A stretch of DNA of 64,000 nucleotides. Origin: Enterobacter sp. RIT418 (GTDB taxonomy: Bacteria; Pseudomonadota; Gammaproteobacteria; Enterobacterales; Enterobacteriaceae). The position numbers and the translations under genes are program-made. The DNA lies in assembly GCF_003057745.1 (NCBI RefSeq), contig NZ_QBJD02000013.1:1-64000 (forward strand), given 5' to 3'. The notes beneath the pieces were generated by a model. That model was not told where the DNA came from and searched no databases. It was given only the letters and a program-made list of their open reading frames with translations. Position 1 is the first letter of the stretch; every line of letters begins with the position of its first letter. Shown in pieces: positions 57,885-64,000 of this stretch.

Positions 57885-58751
57885 ATGTTGTCAAAACAGG
57901 TCCCGCTAGGCATCTATGAAAAGGCACTCCCCGCGGGGGAGTGCTGGCTGGAGCGGTTGCAGCTGGCGAAACAGCTGGGTTTCGATTTTGTCGAAATGTC
58001 GGTAGATGAAACCGATGAGCGCCTGTCTCGCCTCGACTGGAGCCGGGAGCAGCGTCTGGCGCTGGTGAGCGCGGTGGCGGAAACCGGCGTGCGCGTGCCG
58101 TCCATGTGCCTCAGCGCCCACCGTCGCTTCCCGCTGGGGAGTGAAGATGATGCCGTGCGCGCTCAGGGGCTGGAGATCATGCGCAAAGCCATTCGCTTCG
58201 CGCAGGACGTGGGCATTCGCGTGATCCAGCTTGCGGGGTACGACGTTTACTATCAGGAAGCGAATGACGAAACGCGCCGTCGCTTCCGTGATGGCCTGAA
58301 AGAGAGCGTCGATATGGCAAGCCGTGCGCAGGTGACGCTGGCGATGGAAATCATGGACTATCCGTTAATGAACTCCATCAGTAAGGCGCTGGGCTATGCG
58401 CACTACCTGAATAACCCGTGGTTCCAGCTTTATCCCGACATCGGCAACCTGTCGGCATGGGATAACGACGTTCAGATGGAGCTGCAGGCGGGCATTGGGC
58501 ATATCGTGGCGGTTCACGTCAAAGATACCCGTCCAGGCGTGTTCAAAAACGTTCCGTTCGGCACCGGGGTGGTGGATTTCGAACGGTGCTTCCAGACGCT
58601 CAAGCAGACAGGCTATTGCGGGCCATATCTGATTGAGATGTGGAGCGAAACGTCGGACGACCCGGCAGCGGAAGTGGCGAAGGCGCGCGATTGGGTGCGC
58701 GAGCGCATGGCGCGGGCAGGATTGCTGGAGGAAGAACATGCAGACGCTTAA
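57885..58751 (+). CDS. ulaE: L-ribulose/xylulose-5-phosphate 3-epimerase UlaE
   Basis: A 288-residue TIM-barrel epimerase converting L-xylulose 5-phosphate to L-ribulose 5-phosphate. Metal ligands are in regions EIMDYP, YPDIGN and HVKDT. Four residues longer than E. coli at the C-terminus (EEHADA), where its end overlaps ulaF by 14 bases. Confidence 0.96.
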   Translation: MLSKQVPLGIYEKALPAGECWLERLQLAKQLGFDFVEMSVDETDERLSRLDWSREQRLALVSAVAETGVRVPSMCLSAHRRFPLGSEDDAVRAQGLEIMRKAIRFAQDVGIRVIQLAGYDVYYQEANDETRRRFRDGLKESVDMASRAQVTLAMEIMDYPLMNSISKALGYAHYLNNPWFQLYPDIGNLSAWDNDVQMELQAGIGHIVAVHVKDTRPGVFKNVPFGTGVVDFERCFQTLKQTGYCGPYLIEMWSETSDDPAAEVAKARDWVRERMARAGLLEEEHADA

Positions 58752-59424
58752 GCAGCAGGTCTTTGAAGCCAATATGGATCTGCCGCGCTATGGCCTGGTG
58801 ACCTTCACCTGGGGCAACGTCAGCGCGATTGACCGTGAACGCGGCGTGATCGTCATCAAGCCCAGCGGAGTGGCGTATGAGACCATGAAGGTCGACGATA
58901 TGGTTGTCGTGGACCTTGAGGGTAACGTCGTAGAGGGACAGTGGCGTCCTTCTTCGGATACCGCTACCCATCTGGCGCTGTATCGGCGCTATCCCTCTCT
59001 GGGCGGGGTGGTACATACGCACTCCACGCACGCCACCGCCTGGGCACAGGCCGGGCTGGCGGTTCCGGCGCTGGGGACTACGCATGCGGACTACTTCTTT
59101 GGCGACATCCCCTGCACGCGCGCGTTAACGCAGGCCGAAGTGGAGGGCGAATACGAGCTCAACACCGGCAAGGTCATCGTTGAAACGCTGGGTGAGCACG
59201 AGCCGCTGCATACGCCGGGAATCGTGGTGTATCAGCACGGTCCGTTCGCCTGGGGGAAAGATGCGCACGATGCGGTGCATAACGCGGTCGTGCTGGAAGA
59301 GGTGGCGCGAATGGCGTGGATCGCTCGCGGCATTAACCCGCAGCTTCAGGGCATCGATGATTACCTGATGAACAAGCATTTCATGCGCAAGCATGGTCCG
59401 AACGCCTATTACGGGCAGAAGTGA
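58738..59424 (+). CDS. ulaF: L-ribulose-5-phosphate 4-epimerase UlaF
   Basis: A 228-residue class II aldolase-family zinc epimerase giving D-xylulose 5-phosphate for the pentose phosphate pathway. Zinc ligands are in HTHSTHA (about 95-101) and at YQHGPFAWG (about 169-177). The ATG at 58738 lies inside ulaE; the upstream frame is spurious. Last gene of the ula operon. Confidence 0.97.
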   Translation: MQTLKQQVFEANMDLPRYGLVTFTWGNVSAIDRERGVIVIKPSGVAYETMKVDDMVVVDLEGNVVEGQWRPSSDTATHLALYRRYPSLGGVVHTHSTHATAWAQAGLAVPALGTTHADYFFGDIPCTRALTQAEVEGEYELNTGKVIVETLGEHEPLHTPGIVVYQHGPFAWGKDAHDAVHNAVVLEEVARMAWIARGINPQLQGIDDYLMNKHFMRKHGPNAYYGQK

Positions 59425-59483
59425 ATAAGTGCTCTGGATTACCAAAAAAGTTGTAACCGGTGGGTATTTCAGGGCCATTCATG

Positions 59484-59510
59484 CAAAAAAAAAGCCCCCG
59501 GGCAGGGGGC
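59484..59510 (-). terminator. yjfY terminator (also ulaF side)
   Basis: GCCCCC-N5-GGGGGC hairpin followed on the minus strand by nine T. It ends yjfY transcripts and may also work toward ulaF. Confidence 0.9.
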
Positions 59511-59564
59511 GAATTTAATTATGGCTCTTTTCTTCGTTGGCTTTCCTGGTGCTAGCGTAAAACG

Positions 59565-59840
59565 TTATTGGTAAATATCTGCACTGGCGTGCATATTGCC
59601 GTTGCTGCCGGGTTCACGCATTAAGATGACGTGATAATAGGTTGCGCCCCGGGCATCGGTCTCTTGATTAAGCGCCCGATCTGCTTCGCTTTCAGTGGCG
59701 AAATTATGATTGATGTAGATTACGCCTAAGCTTTGCACATCATCCATGTTCCTGGCCTGACGGCCGTCTAGCCTGATGGCTGCTATCGCGTTTGCGCTGA
59801 GCAACAGTGCAGCCATCACGGCAATTGCGATTTTTTTCAT
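59565..59840 (-). CDS. yjfY: YjfY, DUF1471 periplasmic protein
   Basis: A 91-residue secreted DUF1471 protein. The signal peptide runs to about 21 (ANAIAA), followed by QARNMDDVQSLGVIYINHNF and the C-terminal MREPGSNGNMHASADIYQ, which match E. coli YjfY. Function unknown; paralogous to yjfN and bsmA in this window. The 342-base gap before rpsF (59841-60182) holds its promoter and the rpsF promoter and leader. Confidence 0.93.
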   Translation of the reverse strand: MKKIAIAVMAALLLSANAIAAIRLDGRQARNMDDVQSLGVIYINHNFATESEADRALNQETDARGATYYHVILMREPGSNGNMHASADIYQ

Positions 59841-60055
59841 GATATACGCTCCACGACTGCGTGCTATGTGACGGTGATTTGCTCTCCTTTTGTATCGGAT
59901 GGGCTTTGATTAAAGTGTAACCGCTTCTCTGACGGGGAATGCTGACCATTTCTGATGCTGTTGTTCAAAAAAACAACGCTTCCGGATGTGATTAATTTTA
60001 AATCACCCACTTAGACCCGCTTTGCGCTTAGTGCGAATTATTTGTGCAATCAGCT

Positions 60056-60083
60056 TGAGTTTCCCGGGGCGCGCAAGTATTAT
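60056..60083 (+). promoter_or_regulatory. rpsF operon promoter
   Basis: TTGAGT (60056-60061), a 16-base spacer and TATTAT (60078-60083), about 100 bases before rpsF. Confidence 0.75.
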
Positions 60084-60109
60084 GACGCGTCAATTTTTCG
60101 GCCGACCTT

Positions 60110-60578
<469 letters not shown>

Positions 60579-60584
60579 TTTCTG

Positions 60585-61131
<547 letters not shown>

Positions 61132-61160
61132 TCGGGCACGGTCCATTAATACGACTTTAA

Positions 61161-61622
<462 letters not shown>

Positions 61623-61645
61623 TTTTTTACTCTGCTCGCGTCAAA

Positions 61646-61670
61646 GCGCCGGCCTTGTGCCGGCGTTTTG
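61646..61670 (+). terminator. rplI terminator
   Basis: CGCCGGC-N5-GCCGGCG followed by TTTT, 24 bases past the stop. Confidence 0.9.
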
Positions 61671-61708
61671 CTTTTTTGCACAGCAGAAAGTCAATCTTTG
61701 CATCTTGT

Positions 61709-61942
61709 ATGGCCGTTATTCCTGAGTCCATCTCTGTTAATAAAGTGAAGCGTCATTTTATTTTGAGATTTGCCAGGGATACCGCTCTGCCTGCACCCGT
61801 CTTTGCCCGCCATCCCGCTACCTTCTTCATCGTGCCGCTGGCGCACTACTTTAACCACAACGACAGGCTGAGCTATAACAAGGCGCTCGACTACGTGCTG
61901 GTCTGCTCGGGGATTTGGTGGGTGAACAGGGCAAACGGATAA
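61709..61942 (+). CDS. Unrecognised small ORF, possible degenerate gene at the ytfA position
   Basis: A 77-residue frame from ATG 61709 (MAVIPESISVNKVKRHFI...). It lies between rplI and ytfB, where E. coli has the small poorly characterised ytfA. The middle part (PLAHYFNHNDRLSYNKALDYVL) looks like real protein sequence rather than a shadow, but there is no good ribosome site and no N-terminal domain, so it may be a remnant of a longer gene. I do not assign a function. Confidence 0.4.
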   Translation: MAVIPESISVNKVKRHFILRFARDTALPAPVFARHPATFFIVPLAHYFNHNDRLSYNKALDYVLVCSGIWWVNRANG

Positions 61943-61978
61943 CGGCCGGGCGGTGGTTTCGCCTACCCGGCTGGAACA

Positions 61979-62614
61979 TTATCGTACCCGAATAAAACTG
62001 CCGTCGTTCTGACGGGTAAAGAGCACCTGCTGCCCATTTCCCGTGTCGATGGTGAGGCCCGTGACCACGCCGCTGGCGTTCTGGCGAATTTGCACCATCT
62101 GGCCGTTTTGCAGATTGCTGAGCGGCTTTCCTGCTCCCTCAACCTGCGCCATAGCATAAACATCTGTTGGGGGAAGGTTATGATCGCGGAACAGCTGGGC
62201 AAGGGTTTTGCCCGGCTCTACGCGATAGGAACGCCACTGCTGCTCAATGCCCGTAGCCTGCGGTTCAGCTGTCGTCGCGGCCTGCTCCTGTGGCTGCTCT
62301 TCCTGAACCGGTTCCGGCTCCACCGGGGCTACCTGTCCAGGGTCGTTAGAGGGCGTCACCAGCTGCGTCTGCATCGGCTGCGCGTCAGGCTGCGGCTGTG
62401 ATTGCGACTGGATATTCAGCTCCGCGTTGCGGGTTACCGGTGCCGTCTCGACGTCATCGCCGCCGGAAGGAAGCAGGAAGCCGAGGATCACCAGCAGCGC
62501 GCCAATGATAATCCCTTTGCGGTGCAATGGAGGCAGCGGGTCCATGATGCGAAAATTGTCCGGCGCATGCCAGATTTTCGCCAGGGTAGGTTTCAGTTCA
62601 AATCGCCCGGGCAT
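61979..62614 (-). CDS. ytfB: Cell-division-associated OapA/LysM-like protein YtfB
   Basis: A 211-residue membrane protein. The cytoplasmic N-terminus MPGRFELKPTL is followed by one helix (about 34-50, GIIIGALLVILGFLLP), a Gln/Pro/Glu-rich periplasmic linker (about 65-125) and an OapA domain (about 128-211, WRSYRVEPGKTLAQLFRDH). E. coli YtfB localises to the division site and binds N-acetylglucosamine-containing glycans. Confidence 0.94.
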   Translation of the reverse strand: MPGRFELKPTLAKIWHAPDNFRIMDPLPPLHRKGIIIGALLVILGFLLPSGGDDVETAPVTRNAELNIQSQSQPQPDAQPMQTQLVTPSNDPGQVAPVEPEPVQEEQPQEQAATTAEPQATGIEQQWRSYRVEPGKTLAQLFRDHNLPPTDVYAMAQVEGAGKPLSNLQNGQMVQIRQNASGVVTGLTIDTGNGQQVLFTRQNDGSFIRVR

Positions 62615-62847
62615 GGCTCTCCTCCTGCTCCGCGTCTTTTTTATCCTGTGTTTCGAAGTATAGTTGGCTAACTGCCTGAACGGCGTAGCAAACCCGACAT
62701 CCGTGACATCAGTTCGGGATTAATCCTGATCCCGCCTATTGTTTCTGTTTCACCGCAATTTGTCACCTTAACTTAAGACAAAGTTTTACCCATAAAGGCA
62801 TGGCTGCTATGCTGCCCGCTACTTTAAATGTGATGGAAGGAAAACCC

Positions 62848-63468
62848 ATGACCACCCCGACTTTTGACACTATCGAAGCGCAGGCAAGCTACGGTATCGG
62901 CTTGCAGGTAGGCCAGCAGCTGAGCGAATCCGGCCTGGAAGGTCTGCTACCAGAAGCGCTGGTGGCGGGTATTGCGGACGCGCTGGAAGGTAACCATCCG
63001 GCCGTTCCGGTTGACGTTGTTCATCGTGCGCTGCGCGAAATCCACGAACGTGCTGACGCGGTACGTCGCGCGCGCTTCGAAGAGATGGCGGCCGACGGCG
63101 TGAAGTACCTGGAAGAGAACCGCGAGCGTGAAGGCGTGAGCAGCACCGAATCCGGCCTGCAGTTCCGCGTGATTAAGCAGGGCGATGGCGCTATCCCGGC
63201 GCGCACCGACCACGTTCGCGTGCATTACACCGGTAAGCTGATTGACGGCACCGTCTTTGACAGCTCCGTACAGCGCGGCGAACCGGCTGAGTTCCCGGTC
63301 AACGGCGTGATCGCAGGCTGGATCGAAGCGCTGACCCTGATGCCGGTAGGCTCTAAATGGGAACTGACCATTCCTCATAACCTGGCCTACGGCGAGCGCG
63401 GCGCGGGCGCATCCATCCCGCCGTTCAGCACCCTGGTGTTTGAAGTCGAGCTGCTGGAAATCCTGTAA
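62848..63468 (+). CDS. fklB: FKBP-type peptidyl-prolyl isomerase FklB (FKBP22)
   Basis: A 206-residue Mip/FKBP22-like isomerase. N-terminal dimerisation helices (about 1-90) precede an FKBP domain (about 100-206: [36 protein letters not shown]). No signal peptide. ATG at 62848 follows GGAAGG; the upstream frame is not used. Confidence 0.97.
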   Translation: MTTPTFDTIEAQASYGIGLQVGQQLSESGLEGLLPEALVAGIADALEGNHPAVPVDVVHRALREIHERADAVRRARFEEMAADGVKYLEENREREGVSSTESGLQFRVIKQGDGAIPARTDHVRVHYTGKLIDGTVFDSSVQRGEPAEFPVNGVIAGWIEALTLMPVGSKWELTIPHNLAYGERGAGASIPPFSTLVFEVELLEIL

Positions 63469-63483
63469 TCGACATACGTTTTT

Positions 63484-63508
63484 CCTCTCCCCGCGCGGGA
63501 GGGGAAAA
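63484..63508. repeat. Intergenic palindrome after fklB
   Basis: CCTCTCCCCGCG / CGGGAGGGG imperfect palindrome 15 bases after fklB, flanked by TTT and AAA, so it can act as a terminator. Same family as 46518. Confidence 0.65.
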
Positions 63509-63775
63509 TAGCGAGAAAACCTATAGTTACGCCGGAATCAACATTTTATCTTGCAAATGTACACGTTGCGTGTATTTTTGTGAGCTGTTTCGCGTTGTAT
63601 GAGTGATATGACACTCACTTTAAACATATAATTAACATTATATTCAAATCATAGTATTCATCCCGCCGATTCTTACCTACTATCGATGAGTCCTTAACCG
63701 GGACCGTCACTTCTTGACGCAATTAAAGGCCAGAAGAGCCTTAACAACACAGACAGGCACAAACAGGAAAATCAC
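63509..63775. promoter_or_regulatory. cycA upstream region
   Basis: AT-rich sequence around 63580-63680 with an ACGAGTCC-like transcribed leader before cycA. In E. coli the cycA 5' region is targeted by the GcvB small RNA; I cannot place the pairing site here. No other gene seen. Confidence 0.45.
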
Positions 63776-64000
63776 ATGGTAGATCAGGTCAAAGTCGCCG
63801 CCGCAGAAGAGGCGGAGTCTGAACAGTCGCTACGGCGAAATCTCACAAACCGTCATATTCAGCTTATCGCCATCGGCGGTGCCATTGGCACTGGGCTGTT
63901 TATGGGATCGGGCAAAACCATCAGCCTTGCCGGGCCGTCGATCATTTTCGTGTATATGATCATCGGCTTTATGCTCTTTTTCGTGATGCGGGCAATGGGC
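63776..64000 (+). CDS. cycA: D-serine/D-alanine/glycine permease CycA (5' part)
   Basis: The first 75 codons of the APC-family transporter CycA; the gene runs off the window end. The charged cytoplasmic start is followed by RRNLTNRHIQLIAIGGAIGT and GLFMGSGKTISLAGPS, the helix-1 substrate region, identical in type to E. coli CycA. AGGAAAA lies upstream of ATG 63776. It takes up glycine, D-alanine, D-serine and D-cycloserine. Confidence 0.96.
   Translation, partial: MVDQVKVAAAEEAESEQSLRRNLTNRHIQLIAIGGAIGTGLFMGSGKTISLAGPSIIFVYMIIGFMLFFVMRAMG

Overview
The window reads as the chromosome of an Enterobacterales bacterium of the Enterobacter / Lelliottia / Leclercia type. Gene order follows the E. 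coli 94-95 min region (pheU, yjdC, dsbD, cutA, dcuA, aspA, fxsA, groSL, yjeI, epmB/efp, ecnAB, sugE, blc, ampC, frdDCBA, epmA, yjeM, mscM, psd, rsgA, orn, glyVXY, queG/nnr ... rlmB, aidB, ula, rpsF ... cycA). Four things depart from E. coli: ampR lies divergent to ampC (inducible AmpC, as in Enterobacter and Citrobacter); an entericidin-linked LuxR-type regulator is present; the end of a 5S rRNA gene lies next to pheU; and the yjfI-yjfC block is replaced by an MFS transporter gene.

Layout. 1-54: last bases of a 5S rRNA gene and its terminator. 220-1377: a lone AT-rich gene for a GT80-type sialyltransferase-like protein between the rRNA operon and tRNA-Phe; it is the only clearly foreign-looking gene. 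1.6-7.5 kb: pheU, yjdC, dsbD, cutA, dcuA, aspA, all on the minus strand. 7.8-10.6 kb: fxsA, heat-shock operon groSL, then an ERIC repeat. 10.6-13.8 kb: yjeI, epmB/efp, entericidin genes ecnA and ecnB, ecnR-like regulator. 14.0-20.4 kb: guanidine riboswitch plus sugE, blc, ampC/ampR, frdABCD. 20.8-31.5 kb: epmA, yjeM, mscM-psd, rsgA, orn, three tandem tRNA-Gly genes, a datA-like DnaA-box cluster, queG. 31.5-47.3 kb: nnr-tsaE-amiB-mutL-miaA-hfq-hflX-hflK-hflC, yjeT, purA, nsrR-rnr-rlmB. 47.4-52.7 kb: MFS transporter, aidB, a miniature chemoreceptor signalling protein, yjfN, bsmA, yjfP. 52.7-59.4 kb: L-ascorbate regulon ulaR, ulaG, ulaABCDEF. 59.5-64 kb: yjfY, rpsF-priB-rpsR-rplI, an unrecognised small ORF, ytfB, fklB and the 5' end of cycA.

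Functional links. efp, epmB and epmA together give EF-P and two of its lysylation enzymes. aspA, dcuA and frdABCD form an aspartate-to-fumarate-to-succinate anaerobic route. The ula genes carry out uptake and breakdown of ascorbate. hflX, hflK, hflC, hfq, miaA and mutL form the usual superoperon. Most of the window is ordinary core genome. I found no CRISPR array, prophage, transposase or obvious new multi-gene defence system. The items most worth a second look are the GT80 islet with its homopolymer tract, the stand-alone chemoreceptor tip protein, the palindromic repeat read in frame inside dsbD, the datA-like site, and a CRP-like/inverted-repeat operator in front of the MFS/aidB pair.
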